Shown: positions 23,346 to 31,933, counted from the first letter of the stretch. The stretch: DNA of 64,000 nucleotides from Streptomyces gilvus (GCF_022513565.1 NZ_JAKWBE010000009.1:186001-250000), one strand, 5' to 3'. Notes: generated by a model from the sequence alone, not told the origin. Numbers and translations: made by a program.

Positions 23346-23768
23346 GTGGCCGTGACGGAGGAGAAGCCGACCAGGACACGGCTGATCAGCGGGCCGGGCA
23401 TGCTGCTCGTCTGGTTCTACGGCGTGATGGTCGTCGGCGCGGTCTCGCGCTCCGCCTACCAGATCGCCACCGAGTTCGACCGGGCCCCGCTCGCCTACTC
23501 GTTGTCCGCCGTCGCCGGTGTCGTCTACGGCTTCATCACGTACACGCTGGTGCGCGGCGGGGAGACGGCCCGCAAGGCGGCGCAGTTCTGCTGCGCCGCC
23601 GAACTCGCGGGCGTACTGATCGTCGGCACCTGGACGCTGGTCGACAAGTCGGCCTTCCCGGACGCGACGGTGTGGTCGGACTACGGCATGGGGTACGTCT
23701 TCATCCCGGTGCTGCTGCCGGTCTCCGCGCTGTACTGGCTGCGCAGGAACCGCGCCGTCACGCCGTAG
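23346..23768 (+). CDS. integral membrane protein (140 aa)
   Basis: Starts at GTG 23346 (VAVTEEKPTRTRL) with GGGAGG five bases upstream. Four predicted helices (GMLLVWFYGVMVVGAVSRSA, LAYSLSAVAGVVYGFITYTL, ELAGVLIVGTWTLV, GYVFIPVLLPVSALYWLRR). Immediately follows another small membrane protein gene, so they may form a complex. Its 3' end overlaps the convergent GNAT gene by 11 bases. Function unknown. Confidence 0.75.
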   Translation: MAVTEEKPTRTRLISGPGMLLVWFYGVMVVGAVSRSAYQIATEFDRAPLAYSLSAVAGVVYGFITYTLVRGGETARKAAQFCCAAELAGVLIVGTWTLVDKSAFPDATVWSDYGMGYVFIPVLLPVSALYWLRRNRAVTP

Positions 23769-24255
23769 TGACGTAGGCCTCGGCCGGCTTCTCCAGGACG
23801 ATCATCGGTACGCCGTCGGCGCCCTGGGAGGTGCCGACCGTCTCGTAGCCGACGCGGCGGTACAGGCGGAGGTTGCCCTCACTGCGGTGGCCGGTGTGCA
23901 GGCGGAACCGCTTGGCGCCGCGCTCCGCCACCAGGGCCGTCTCGGCGGCGCGCAGCAGCCGCGCGCCGATGCCGTGGCCCTGCAGACGGGGGTGGACGCA
24001 GAGCTTGCCGATGGAGGCGGCTCCGTCCTCGGTGACGTGGCCGCGCACCGAGCCGACCACCTCCTCACCGAGGCGTGCGACGAAGACGCAGTCGGAGGCC
24101 ACCTCCTGGCGGACCGAGTCCAGACTCTGGACGAGCGGGTCGATGCGGTAGTTGCCGTACAGCGCCGCCTCGCTCTGGAAGCACAGGTACTGCAGCCTGA
24201 AGATCTGCTCCACGTCCTGCTCGGTCGCCACCGAGATGGTCACGCTCATGCCCAT
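23758..24255 (-). CDS. GNAT N-acetyltransferase
   Basis: 165 residues; ATG 24255 chosen because GGAGG lies nine bases upstream. Motif A is CVHPRLQGHGIGARLLRAAE with the acetyl-CoA loop Q-x-x-G-I-G. Motif B is HRSEGNLRLYRRVGYE. Substrate unknown. Tail-to-tail overlap of 11 bases with the membrane-protein gene on the other strand. Confidence 0.85.
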   Translation of the reverse strand: MGMSVTISVATEQDVEQIFRLQYLCFQSEAALYGNYRIDPLVQSLDSVRQEVASDCVFVARLGEEVVGSVRGHVTEDGAASIGKLCVHPRLQGHGIGARLLRAAETALVAERGAKRFRLHTGHRSEGNLRLYRRVGYETVGTSQGADGVPMIVLEKPAEAYVTTA

Positions 24256-24313
24256 GTGCGCACGCCTCCCGCTCACCTGATCGCCACGTTGTCCCTCACT
24301 CCTATCCCCGCGC

Positions 24314-24817
24314 TCAGCGGGCCGCAACCTCCGATGTGAGCAAACGGCGAAGACATCCCAGACATCTGGAGCGTTCCGGACCGAGACTTCCTTGTGAGAT
24401 ACCCAACTCCCCCGCGATTTCCCGGTATGTCAGGTCTTTCGGCGAGAGCAGCGCCTCCACCAGTCCGGGGCAGCGCCCGGGAAGCCGGCGGACCGCCTCC
24501 CGCAGGGCCCGCCCGCGGGCGGCGGCGAGGGCGAGCTGCTCGGGGTCACGGCCCGTGTCGTCCGCGGGCTCGTCGGCGTACGGCCGTTCGAGACGGTTCG
24601 TACGACGGCTGCGGCGCACCTCGGAGCGGACGGCCCGGCGCAGCCAGCCGTGCGGGTCGCGGGGCGGGCCGACGGAGTCGAGACGCTCCAGCAGGCGGAG
24701 CCAGACCGCCTGTTCCAGGTCGGCGGGTTCGGTACCGCAGGCATGTGCCTCGGCCGAGGCCTCGGCGGTGAGCAGGGGGCGCAGGGTGGCGAGCAGATCG
24801 TGCGTCACATGCGGCAC
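24314..24817 (-). CDS. RNA polymerase sigma factor, ECF-like
   Basis: 167 residues. A region 2-like N-terminal helix set (DLEQAVWLRLLERLDSVGPPRDPHGWLRRAVRSEVRRSRR) is followed by region 4 (AVRRLPGRCPGLVEALLSPKDLTYREIAGELGISQGSLGPERSRCLGCLRRLL) with the helix-turn-helix YREIAGELGISQGSLG. No anti-sigma gene is adjacent. GTG 24817 lacks a clear ribosome site and lies 5 bases from a terminator hairpin, so the true start may be a little downstream, for example the TTG/CTG codons in DLLATL, or translation may be leaderless. Confidence 0.75.
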   Translation of the reverse strand: MPHVTHDLLATLRPLLTAEASAEAHACGTEPADLEQAVWLRLLERLDSVGPPRDPHGWLRRAVRSEVRRSRRTNRLERPYADEPADDTGRDPEQLALAAARGRALREAVRRLPGRCPGLVEALLSPKDLTYREIAGELGISQGSLGPERSRCLGCLRRLLTSEVAAR

Positions 24818-24821
24818 GACG

Positions 24822-24855
24822 CGGCCGCCCGGGCGGTGGGTTGCCCGGGCGGCCG
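24822..24855. terminator. terminator of glpQ
   Basis: A perfect 13-bp stem CGGCCGCCCGGGC (24822-24834 with 24843-24855) has an 8-nt loop. It starts 28 bases past the glpQ stop and sits directly in front of the sigma-factor gene, insulating it. Confidence 0.8.
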
Positions 24856-24883
24856 GCTGTTCACCCCAACCGGGGCCGGACGC

Positions 24884-26047
24884 TCATGCGTTGACGAAGT
24901 CGGCGCGGGCCAGCACACCCGTGTCGGCGTTGTCGGTGAAGACGCCGTCGATACCGGTGGCGAAGTACGCCTTGAAGGCGCCGAAGGGGTCGCCGTAGCC
25001 GTCGGCGGCCGTGCCCTTGCGGAACTCGGCGGGCAGGAAGGGGTTCTCGTTGCGCATCGTGTAGGGGTGCAGGATCAGGCCGACCTTGTGCGCGTCGGAG
25101 ACCAGGGTGGTCGGCTTGTCGAGGCTGCCGTCCGCCTTCTTGGTGATGATCAGGTCGAGGGTCGGGCCGAGGCCCTGCGCGTAGCCCGCGATCTCCCTGA
25201 GGCCCTTGGGCGTGATCAGGTCGTCGACGGTGCGCGGGTCACCGGCCTCGACGAAGTCCCAGGGACGGGTGCCCGCCCCGGAGAGCAGGACGACCAGCGG
25301 GTTGTCGACGAGCGTGTTCAGCCGCTGGATGCTGCTCGGCTCGAAGGACTGCAGGATGACCGGCGAGTTCCGCTTGTCCTTGCCGTACTTGTGCAGCAGC
25401 TTGGCGACCCGCTCCTCCAGGCCCAGGCCCAGCTTGCGGAAGTACGTGGGGTGCTTGGTCTCGGGGTAGATCCAGACCTGCTTGCCGCGCTTGCGGGTCT
25501 GCTCGTCCTGCCACTTCAGGACTTCCTCGAAGGTGGGGATCTCCCAGCGGCCGTTGTAGAGGGTGTTGTGCTGGCGGTTGGCCGGGATGCGCTCGATCGC
25601 GCGCAGCGTCTTCAGCTCGGCCAGCGTGAAGTCCTCGGTGAACCAGCCGGTGGTGGAGACACCGTCGAGGACCTTGGTGGTCCTGCGGCCGGCGAACTCG
25701 GGGTGGTCGGCGACGTTCGTCGTCCCGCCGATCTCCGGCTCGTGCCGGCACACGAGATGACCGTCCCTGGTGGGCACCAGGTCGCCGGCCTCGACGATGT
25801 CGGCTCCCAGGTCGAGGGCGAGGTCGTAGGAGCCGAAGGTGTGCTCGGGCCGGTAGCCGCTGGCGCCGCGGTGACCGATGATCGTCGGCTTGGGCAGGCT
25901 CTTCAGCCCGCCGCCGGTGTGGCCCGCGCCCGCCGCTCTCGCCGTGCCGGACAGGCCCAGTACGGCTCCGCCCGCGCCCAGCACCGCCGCGCCGAGGAGC
26001 GCGCGCCGCCCGGTGCCACCTGTCTGCTCGTTCTCCTGCGTTCCCAT
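24884..26047 (-). CDS. glpQ: secreted glycerophosphodiester phosphodiesterase
   Basis: 387 residues; ATG 26047 with GGAGG. The N-terminus is a Tat-type signal (GRRALLGAAVL, twin Arg at 14-15) ending near ARA. GDPD domain: IGHRGASGYRPEHT (first catalytic His), EAGDLVPTRDGHLVCRHE (metal ligands and second His), WIYPETKHP. It releases glycerol-3-phosphate from glycerophosphodiesters outside the cell. Homologous glpQ1 in S. coelicolor is phosphate-controlled via PhoP; a PHO-box-like element and a 16-bp repeat array lie upstream here. Confidence 0.9.
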   Translation of the reverse strand: MGTQENEQTGGTGRRALLGAAVLGAGGAVLGLSGTARAAGAGHTGGGLKSLPKPTIIGHRGASGYRPEHTFGSYDLALDLGADIVEAGDLVPTRDGHLVCRHEPEIGGTTNVADHPEFAGRRTTKVLDGVSTTGWFTEDFTLAELKTLRAIERIPANRQHNTLYNGRWEIPTFEEVLKWQDEQTRKRGKQVWIYPETKHPTYFRKLGLGLEERVAKLLHKYGKDKRNSPVILQSFEPSSIQRLNTLVDNPLVVLLSGAGTRPWDFVEAGDPRTVDDLITPKGLREIAGYAQGLGPTLDLIITKKADGSLDKPTTLVSDAHKVGLILHPYTMRNENPFLPAEFRKGTAADGYGDPFGAFKAYFATGIDGVFTDNADTGVLARADFVNA

Positions 26048-26152
26048 GAGCGCCTCCCCTGGCGTCGGCCCGACGTCTGTGTCCGGCGCGATGGTAGGTG
26101 GGTCGACATGACGCGAGGGAGGCCTGAACCGGAACAGGTGGGTGACTCGGAA

Positions 26153-26264
26153 TGTCGTAAGCCATAAAGGTCGTGAGTCATCAGGGTCGTGAGTCATCAG
26201 GGTCGTGAGTCATCAGGGTCGTGAGCCATAGGGGTCGTGAGCCATAGGGGTCGTGAGCCATAGG
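26153..26264. repeat. seven tandem 16-bp repeats between glpQ and plsC
   Basis: Units start at 26153, 26169, 26185, 26201, 26217, 26233 and 26249. Three are GGTCGTGAGTCATCAG, three are GGTCGTGAGCCATAGG, and the first is a diverged relative (TGTCGTAAGCCATAAA). The array begins 105 bases upstream of the glpQ start and about 210 upstream of the plsC start. Confidence 0.95.
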
Positions 26265-26332
26265 GAGAGGACACGTCCGACCGGGGCGACTTCCGTCACA
26301 CGGTTCCGGGCCGGTTACGGGCGGGAAACGCG

Positions 26333-26382
26333 GTGTCACCGCAGGTGAACCTACGTCAACAGTGCGTAAGACCTCGGTGAAC
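26333..26382 (-). promoter_or_regulatory. PHO-box-like PhoP site upstream of glpQ
   Basis: On the minus strand GTTCACCGAGG (ending 26382) and GTTCACCTGCG (ending 26350) match the 11-nt PhoP direct-repeat unit GTTCACC. Weaker units GTTGACGTAGG and GTGACACCG lie in between or after, at roughly 11-base steps. The rest of the 427-base glpQ-plsC gap holds the 16-bp repeats and no gene. Confidence 0.45.
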
Positions 26383-26474
26383 GCCGTGTCCCCGATGTGC
26401 ACGACGCCGTGGACCGCGAGTATCGTCCTCACCTGCACAGACTCATAAGGAACCGCTTGACACCGGAGGGCCCG

Positions 26475-27146
26475 TTGTCCCGCTTCGCGCTCATCAAGGC
26501 AGTGCTCGGACCGATCATGCGCCTGATGTTCCGCCCACAGGTGGAGGGCGTGGAGCACATCCCGGGCGACGGCCCGGTGATCCTGGCCGGCAACCACCTC
26601 ACGTTCATCGACTCGATGATCCTTCCGCTCGTCTGCGACCGGCAGGTGTTCTTCATCGGCAAGGACGAGTACGTCACCGGCAAGACGCTCAAGGGACGGC
26701 TGATGGCCTGGTTCTTCACCGGGGTCGGCATGATCCCGGTGGACCGGGACGGCGGTCGCGGCGGCGTGGCCGCGCTGATGACCGGGCGGCGTGTGCTGGA
26801 GGAGGGCAAGGTCTTCGGGATCTACCCGGAGGGCACGCGCTCCCCCGACGGACGGCTGTACCGCGGCCGTACCGGTATCGCGCGCCTCACCCTGATGACC
26901 GGTGCGCCCGTCGTTCCGTTCGCGATGATCGGCACGGACAAGTTGCAGCCGGGGGGAGCGGGGATGCCGCGGCCGGGGAAGGTGACCGTTCGTTTCGGTG
27001 AGGCGATGGAGTTCTCGCGGTACGACGGGATGGACCGGGACCGGTATGTGCTGCGGGCCGTGACGGATTCCGTGATGGCTGAGGTCATGCGGTTGTCGGG
27101 GCAGGAGTACGTGGACATGTATGCCACTAAGGCGAAAGCCGCCTGA
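26475..27146 (+). CDS. plsC: 1-acyl-sn-glycerol-3-phosphate acyltransferase
   Basis: 223 residues. The HX4D catalytic motif is GNHLTFIDS (H41, D46), and the substrate motif YPEGTRSPDG and APVVPFAMIG segments complete the PlsC pattern. It would acylate lysophosphatidate in phospholipid synthesis at the inner face of the membrane. I place the start at TTG 26475 (LSRFALIKAVLGP) because GGAGG lies five bases upstream; the ATG at 26397, 26 codons earlier, has no ribosome site and adds non-family residues. Confidence 0.85.
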   Translation: MSRFALIKAVLGPIMRLMFRPQVEGVEHIPGDGPVILAGNHLTFIDSMILPLVCDRQVFFIGKDEYVTGKTLKGRLMAWFFTGVGMIPVDRDGGRGGVAALMTGRRVLEEGKVFGIYPEGTRSPDGRLYRGRTGIARLTLMTGAPVVPFAMIGTDKLQPGGAGMPRPGKVTVRFGEAMEFSRYDGMDRDRYVLRAVTDSVMAEVMRLSGQEYVDMYATKAKAA

Positions 27147-27179
27147 TCGCCATTGAGGGTTCTGCCAGATCGCGGGTGC

Positions 27180-27255
27180 TCGTGCGTTGTGGCTGGTCGC
27201 GCCCACGCGGCGGTAGCCGCACATCCGACACAGCCCCGCGCCCCTTACGGGGCGC
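27180..27255 (+). repeat. dispersed intergenic repeat, copy A
   Basis: Contains GGCTGGTCGCGCCCACGCGG, then CGGTAGCCGCACATC, ACACAGCCCCGCGCCCC and a 7-bp hairpin GCGCCCC-TTAC-GGGGCGC (27238-27255). The hairpin covers the last codons and stop of the MFS gene. Related copies are at 41775-41850 (inverted) and 60252-60330. Confidence 0.8.
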
Positions 27256-28768
27256 TGTCCAGCCGTTGGCCGCGGAGCATGAACCATGCTGCTGTCGCCG
27301 TGGCCAGCAGCACCAACGCGCCTGCGCCCGCTGCCAGTGACAGGCCGTCCACGAAGGCTTCTCGGGCCGACGAGAGCAGGTGCTGGGCGCTTGTGCTTGA
27401 CATGCCCTGCGCCGCTTCCACCGCTCCCCCGAGTGACTCGTGGGCCCCTGAAGGTGTGCCCGGTGGGGACGGGAAGCCTCGGTAGACGCCTGTCACGATC
27501 GTGCCCAGGGTGGCGATTCCCAGGGCCGCGCCCAGTTCGTAGGCCGTTTCCGACACCGCGGAGGCGGCGCCTGCCTGGTCCTTCGGTACGGCGGAGAGGA
27601 TGACGTCGGCCGTGACCGTGAAGGAGAAGCCGGCGCCGACGCCCACGACGAGCAAGGCCGTGCCAAGCAGGGGGTAGCCGGTCGACTCGGTGATCAGGGT
27701 CAGGGCGGCCAGGGCCAAGCCCACTGCCGCGAGGCCGCCGGAGACCACCGCGCGGACCGAGAAGCGGCGAGCCGCCCGGCCCGCGACCAGGCCCGCCGCC
27801 ACCGCGCCCACCGCGGCGGGGAGTTCGGCCAGGCCCGCCTCGAACGGGCGCCTGCCCTGCACCAGTTGCAGGTACTGGGAGAGGAAGAAGACCAGACCCG
27901 ACATGCCGAGGATGGTCAGCAGATCGGCCAGGACCGCGGCGCTGAAGCCGCGGTTGCGGAACAGGCGCATGTCCAGCAGCGGGGTGGCGAGGGTGAGCTG
28001 GCGGCGGACGAACCAGATCAGGGCCGCCGCGCCGAGGGCGCCCGCGGCGAGGGTCGGCCACGTGAGGCCGTGGGTCGCCGCCTCCTTCACCGCGTAGACG
28101 ACGCCGATCACGCCGATGAGCGACAGGGCGACACTGGTCAGGTCCCAGGGGCCCGGGCGGGGGTTCTTCGACTCCGGCAGGGTGCGGAGGCCGACCAGGA
28201 CCAGGACGGCCATCACGGGCAGGTTGATCAGGAAGACCGAGCCCCACCAGAAGTGTTCGAGCAGGAAGCCGCCGGCGATCGGGCCGACCGCCGTGCCCGC
28301 GGAGGCCGTCGCGCCCCAGATGCCGATGGCGAGGCTGCGCTCGCGCGGGTCGTGGAAGAGGTTGCGGATCAGGGCGAGGGTCGCCGGCATGAGCGTCGCG
28401 CCCGCGACGCCGAGCAGGGCGCGGGCCAGGATCATCAACTCGGGTGTCGTGGCATAGGCGTTGAGGACGGATATCGCGCCGAACGCGGTGGCGCCGCAGA
28501 GCAGGATCCGCTTGCGCCCGACGCGGTCGCCGAGGCTGCCCATCGAGACGAGCAGACCCGCGATGACGAACGAGTAGACGTCGCCGATCCAGAGGAGCTG
28601 GGTGCCCGTGGGCCTCAGGTCCTCACTGATGTACGGGGTCGCGAGACCGAGGACGGTCGCGTCGACGGCCACCAGCAGCACGGCGAGCACGAGGACGGAC
28701 AGCGCGAGCCAGCGGCCCGGGCGCTTCACCGCCTCGGTCGTGGTCGCCGGCTGCAGGGTGCTGGTCAT
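27245..28768 (-). CDS. MFS drug-efflux transporter (DHA2 type, 14 helices)
   Basis: 507 residues from ATG 28768 (AGAGGA ribosome site). Motif A is MGSLGDRVGRKRILL; the antiporter motif C region is GIWGATASAGTAVGPIAGGFLL; the length and hydrophobic profile fit the 14-helix DHA2/EmrB-QacA group. It should export a toxic compound by proton antiport. It is co-transcribed with, and overlaps by ATGA, the upstream TetR gene, a common autoregulated efflux arrangement. Substrate unknown. Confidence 0.9.
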   Translation of the reverse strand: MTSTLQPATTTEAVKRPGRWLALSVLVLAVLLVAVDATVLGLATPYISEDLRPTGTQLLWIGDVYSFVIAGLLVSMGSLGDRVGRKRILLCGATAFGAISVLNAYATTPELMILARALLGVAGATLMPATLALIRNLFHDPRERSLAIGIWGATASAGTAVGPIAGGFLLEHFWWGSVFLINLPVMAVLVLVGLRTLPESKNPRPGPWDLTSVALSLIGVIGVVYAVKEAATHGLTWPTLAAGALGAAALIWFVRRQLTLATPLLDMRLFRNRGFSAAVLADLLTILGMSGLVFFLSQYLQLVQGRRPFEAGLAELPAAVGAVAAGLVAGRAARRFSVRAVVSGGLAAVGLALAALTLITESTGYPLLGTALLVVGVGAGFSFTVTADVILSAVPKDQAGAASAVSETAYELGAALGIATLGTIVTGVYRGFPSPPGTPSGAHESLGGAVEAAQGMSSTSAQHLLSSAREAFVDGLSLAAGAGALVLLATATAAWFMLRGQRLDSAP

Positions 28769-29316
28769 GGTTCCTCTCTCCGTAGTGCGCCACCGAGCAA
28801 CAGCTCGGTGATCATGAAGGTGAAGTCCTTGCGGGCCACCCGGCCCTCCATCACGGCCCAGGCGCCGGAGGCCAGCAGGCCGTACAGCGCCTCGGTGAGC
28901 CAGGCGGGGGTGAGGTCGATGCGGAAGGCGCCGCTCTCCTGACCGCGCCGGAACAGCGCGGAGATGCGGTCGTCGATCCGGGTCCAGCCGGCGTTCTGTT
29001 CCTCGCCCTCGAACAGCTGGTTCTCGGTGTAGAGGAAGGCGAGCAGGGCGGCCGCCGGTTCGATCGACACGACCAGCCGCCGGACGGCGTCGGCCGCCGG
29101 GCCCTCGTCCACGCGGGCCTCGTCCAGCGCCGCCTCGCACTCGGCGATCCCGAGCGACTCCAGCGCTCGTACGAGCGCGTCGCGCCCCGCGAAGTGACGG
29201 TGCAGGGTGGCGCGGCTGATCCCCGCCGCCCTCGCGACCTCGTCCATCGTCGCGGTGGACTTGCGGGTCAGCAGGGCCGCGGCGGAGCGCAGTACGTGGT
29301 CACGGTCGACAGGCAT
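28765..29316 (-). CDS. TetR-family repressor
   Basis: 183 residues. The N-terminal helix-turn-helix (ATMDEVARAAGISRATLHRHFAGRDALVRAL, about 22-53) is classic TetR; the C-terminal ligand/dimer domain is divergent. It likely represses itself and the overlapping MFS gene until the pump's substrate binds. An inverted repeat TGAGACA-TTCT-TGTCTCA lies 19 bases upstream of the start, with a third half-site on the start codon itself. Confidence 0.9.
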   Translation of the reverse strand: MPVDRDHVLRSAAALLTRKSTATMDEVARAAGISRATLHRHFAGRDALVRALESLGIAECEAALDEARVDEGPAADAVRRLVVSIEPAAALLAFLYTENQLFEGEEQNAGWTRIDDRISALFRRGQESGAFRIDLTPAWLTEALYGLLASGAWAVMEGRVARKDFTFMITELLLGGALRREEP

Positions 29317-29352
29317 GAGACAAGACTAGCCCATGTGAGACATTCTTGTCTC
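29315..29352. promoter_or_regulatory. TetR operator candidate
   Basis: Half-sites TGAGACA (29315-29321, overlapping the tetR start codon), TGAGACA (29335-29341) and TGTCTCA (29346-29352). The last two form a palindrome with a 4-bp spacer; the first is a direct copy exactly 20 bp away. Confidence 0.6.
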
Positions 29353-29401
29353 ATGCGCTGCGCGTGTGACTCACGGGTGTGAGTCAGGAGTGGTTGTTGC
29401 G

Positions 29402-30379
29402 TCAGTGCCAGGGGAGGCTGCCGCGCTTCGCCCAGTAGGCCTGCGGCTCCTCGACCAGGGTGGCGAGGCGGGTCAGCTGGTCCTCGTCGAGGTCGACGAC
29501 GGCCGCGTGGAGGTTGGAGGCGAGCTGGCCGAGGGTCGCGGCGCCGGAGAGGACGACGCCGGCCCAGGGCTGGCGCAGGATCAGGGCGAGGGCGACGGCG
29601 TCGCAGCCGAGGGACGTCTCGGCGGCCACCGCCCTGAGGGCGTCCGGTGCGTGCGGTTCCGCCAGGCGGCCGTTGGCCATGCCCTCCTTGACGATCACCG
29701 TGAGCCCGGCGTCGTGCGCCTCGGCGAGGGCGGGGGCGGCCGAGGTCTCGAGGGCGTTGTACGTCGACTGGACGGTGCGGAAGAGGGGTTCGCCGTCGAC
29801 CGTCACGGCGAGGGCGGCGCGGATCGCGTCCGCCTGGGCCGGGCCGCTGGTGGAGAAGCCGACGGTGAGACCCTGGGCGGCGGCCTCCGCGAGCTTGGCG
29901 TGGAGTTCCTTGTCGGTGAGGGCCGGGCTGTCCGGGGTCACCGAGTGGATCTGGTAGAGGTCAAGGTGGTCGCCGAGGAGGTCCGCGGTCTCGCCGCGCT
30001 GGCGCTCGTAGGTCGCGAGGCTGTGGTCCTTGACCTCGTGCTTCTCTGCGTCGGTGGTCCAGTCGGCGGTGTAGGTGTAGCCCCATTTGCTGCCGATGAC
30101 CACGTCGTTCCGGCCGGGGTTGTCCTCGAGCCAGTCCGCGAGGAACTCCTCGCTGCGGCCGTAGGAGCGGGCCACGTCGAAGTAGCGGACGCCCTGGGCG
30201 TAGGCGGCGTCGAGGAGTTCGTGGGTGCGGGCGCGGAGCGTCTCGACGCTGCGGTTCTCTGCGAGGCCGAGGTCGTGGTCCCGGTTGAGGTTGATGTAGC
30301 CGGGGCGGCCGACCGCGGCTAGGCCGAGGCCGATGTGGCAGGTGGGGGTGGTGGCTGTGGCGAGGCGGGCGAAGGGCAT
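29402..30379 (-). CDS. aldo/keto reductase
   Basis: 325 residues with the AKR catalytic tetrad D68 (RYFDVARSYG), Y73, K98 (GSKWGY) and H145 (YQIHSV). NADPH-dependent reduction of an aldehyde or ketone is expected. The start ATG 30379 lacks a Shine-Dalgarno; TACGTT six bases before it could be a -10 for a leaderless message. It lies 81 bases downstream of argH on the same strand but has no obvious arginine role. Confidence 0.88.
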   Translation of the reverse strand: MPFARLATATTPTCHIGLGLAAVGRPGYINLNRDHDLGLAENRSVETLRARTHELLDAAYAQGVRYFDVARSYGRSEEFLADWLEDNPGRNDVVIGSKWGYTYTADWTTDAEKHEVKDHSLATYERQRGETADLLGDHLDLYQIHSVTPDSPALTDKELHAKLAEAAAQGLTVGFSTSGPAQADAIRAALAVTVDGEPLFRTVQSTYNALETSAAPALAEAHDAGLTVIVKEGMANGRLAEPHAPDALRAVAAETSLGCDAVALALILRQPWAGVVLSGAATLGQLASNLHAAVVDLDEDQLTRLATLVEEPQAYWAKRGSLPWH

Positions 30380-30460
30380 ACCGACAACGTAACGCGGGAT
30401 GCCCTTTCGCCTCAGGGAGTGGGGTGCACCGTTTCGTTGGCGGGTGCGGGCGCTCTGTGG

Positions 30461-31885
30461 TCAGGAGCGTTCTGCCCACCGGTGTTGAGCCGCCACGTTC
30501 TCCTTGACTTCCGCCAGCTGGACGGCGACCGCGCTCGGGGCCGTGCCGCCCCTGCTGTTACGGGAGGCCAGGGCGCCCGGGACGTTGAGGACGGTGCGGA
30601 CCTCCGGGGTCAGATGGGCGGAGATCTTGGCGAACTGGTCGTCCGTCAGATCGTTCAGTTCCTTGCCCTCGGCCTCGGCGGCCTTGACGCACTCGCCCGC
30701 CACCTCGTGCGCCACGCGGAACGGGACGCCCTGCTTGACCAGCCACTCGGCGATGTCGGTGGCGAGGGAGAAGCCGGCCGGGGCCAGTTCCTCCATGCGG
30801 TCGCGGTGCACGGTGAGCGTGGCCATCATGCCGGTGAAGGCGGGGAGCAGGACCTCCAGCTGGTCGATGGAGTCGAAGACCGGCTCCTTGTCCTCCTGGA
30901 GGTCGCGGTTGTACGCCAGCGGGAGCGCCTTGAGCGTGGCCATCAGGCCCGTCAGGTTGCCGATCAGGCGGCCGCTCTTGCCGCGGGCCAGCTCGGCGAT
31001 GTCGGGGTTCTTCTTCTGCGGCATGATCGACGAGCCCGTGGAGAACGCGTCGTGCAGGGTCACGAAGGAGAACTCCTTCGTGTTCCAGATGATGATCTCC
31101 TCGGCGATCCGGGAGATGTTCACGCCGATCATCGCGGTGATGAAGGCGAACTCGGCGACGAAGTCGCGGGAGGCCGTGCCGTCGATGGAGTTGCCGACGC
31201 TGCCGTGTTCGAAGCCGAGGTCCTTCGCCACCGCCTCGGGGTCGAGGCCGAGGCTGCTGCCCGCGAGGGCGCCCGAGCCGTACGGGGAGACGGCGGTGCG
31301 CTCGTCCCACTGGCGCAGCCGCTCGGCGTCCCGGGACAGGGACTGGGCGTGGGCCAGGACGTGATGGGCGAACAGCACCGGCTGGGCGTGCTGCAGATGG
31401 GTGCGGCCGGGCATCGCCACGTCCGGGTGGGCCTCCGCGAGGCCGATCAGCGCGTCCTGGAGGTCGGCGATCAGCCCGCCGATCGTGCGGGCGTGGTCCC
31501 GCAGGTACATGCGGAAGAGGGTCGCGACCTGGTCGTTGCGGGAGCGGCCGGCGCGCAGCTTGCCGCCGAGTTCGGGGCCGACGCGCTCCAGCAGGCCCCG
31601 CTCCAGCGCGGTGTGGCAGTCCTCGTCGGCCATCGTACCGACGAAGGAGCCGTCGGCCACATCGGCCTCCAGCTGGTCGAGGCCGGCGATCATCCGGGTC
31701 AGCTCGTCGTCCGTGAGCAGCCCCGCCTTGTGCAGCACGCGCGCGTGGGCACGGGAACCGGCGATGTCGTACGGCGCCAGCCGCCAGTCGAAGTGGACGG
31801 ACGCGGACAGCTTCGCCAGGGCCTCGGAGGGACCGTCGGCGAAACGGCCGCCCCAGAGCCGGACGTCACCGCTGTTGCTGCTCAC
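30461..31885 (-). CDS. argH: argininosuccinate lyase
   Basis: 474 residues, GTG 31885 with AGGAG eight bases upstream. Fumarase/aspartase superfamily: LWGGRFADGPSEA at the N-terminus, GKLRAGRSRNDQVAT, MPGRTHLQHAQPV and the signature loop GSSIMPQKKNPD holding the catalytic Ser. It cleaves argininosuccinate to arginine and fumarate, the last step of arginine synthesis. It lies about 10 kb away from argCJBDR and has its own ARG-box-like operator. Confidence 0.96.
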   Translation of the reverse strand: MSSNSGDVRLWGGRFADGPSEALAKLSASVHFDWRLAPYDIAGSRAHARVLHKAGLLTDDELTRMIAGLDQLEADVADGSFVGTMADEDCHTALERGLLERVGPELGGKLRAGRSRNDQVATLFRMYLRDHARTIGGLIADLQDALIGLAEAHPDVAMPGRTHLQHAQPVLFAHHVLAHAQSLSRDAERLRQWDERTAVSPYGSGALAGSSLGLDPEAVAKDLGFEHGSVGNSIDGTASRDFVAEFAFITAMIGVNISRIAEEIIIWNTKEFSFVTLHDAFSTGSSIMPQKKNPDIAELARGKSGRLIGNLTGLMATLKALPLAYNRDLQEDKEPVFDSIDQLEVLLPAFTGMMATLTVHRDRMEELAPAGFSLATDIAEWLVKQGVPFRVAHEVAGECVKAAEAEGKELNDLTDDQFAKISAHLTPEVRTVLNVPGALASRNSRGGTAPSAVAVQLAEVKENVAAQHRWAERS

Positions 31886-31933
31886 TTGCGTTGCTCCTCG
31901 GGGTCGGTCGGGGTCAGTCCAAGCGCTCACTGA

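Noticed and set aside
26153..26264. Tandem 16-bp repeats considered as a CRISPR array
   Set aside because: There are no spacers between units, the period is too short and no cas genes are nearby.
26397..26474. ATG at 26397 as the plsC start
   Set aside because: No ribosome site; the TTG at 26475 has GGAGG at the right distance and fits the family N-terminus.
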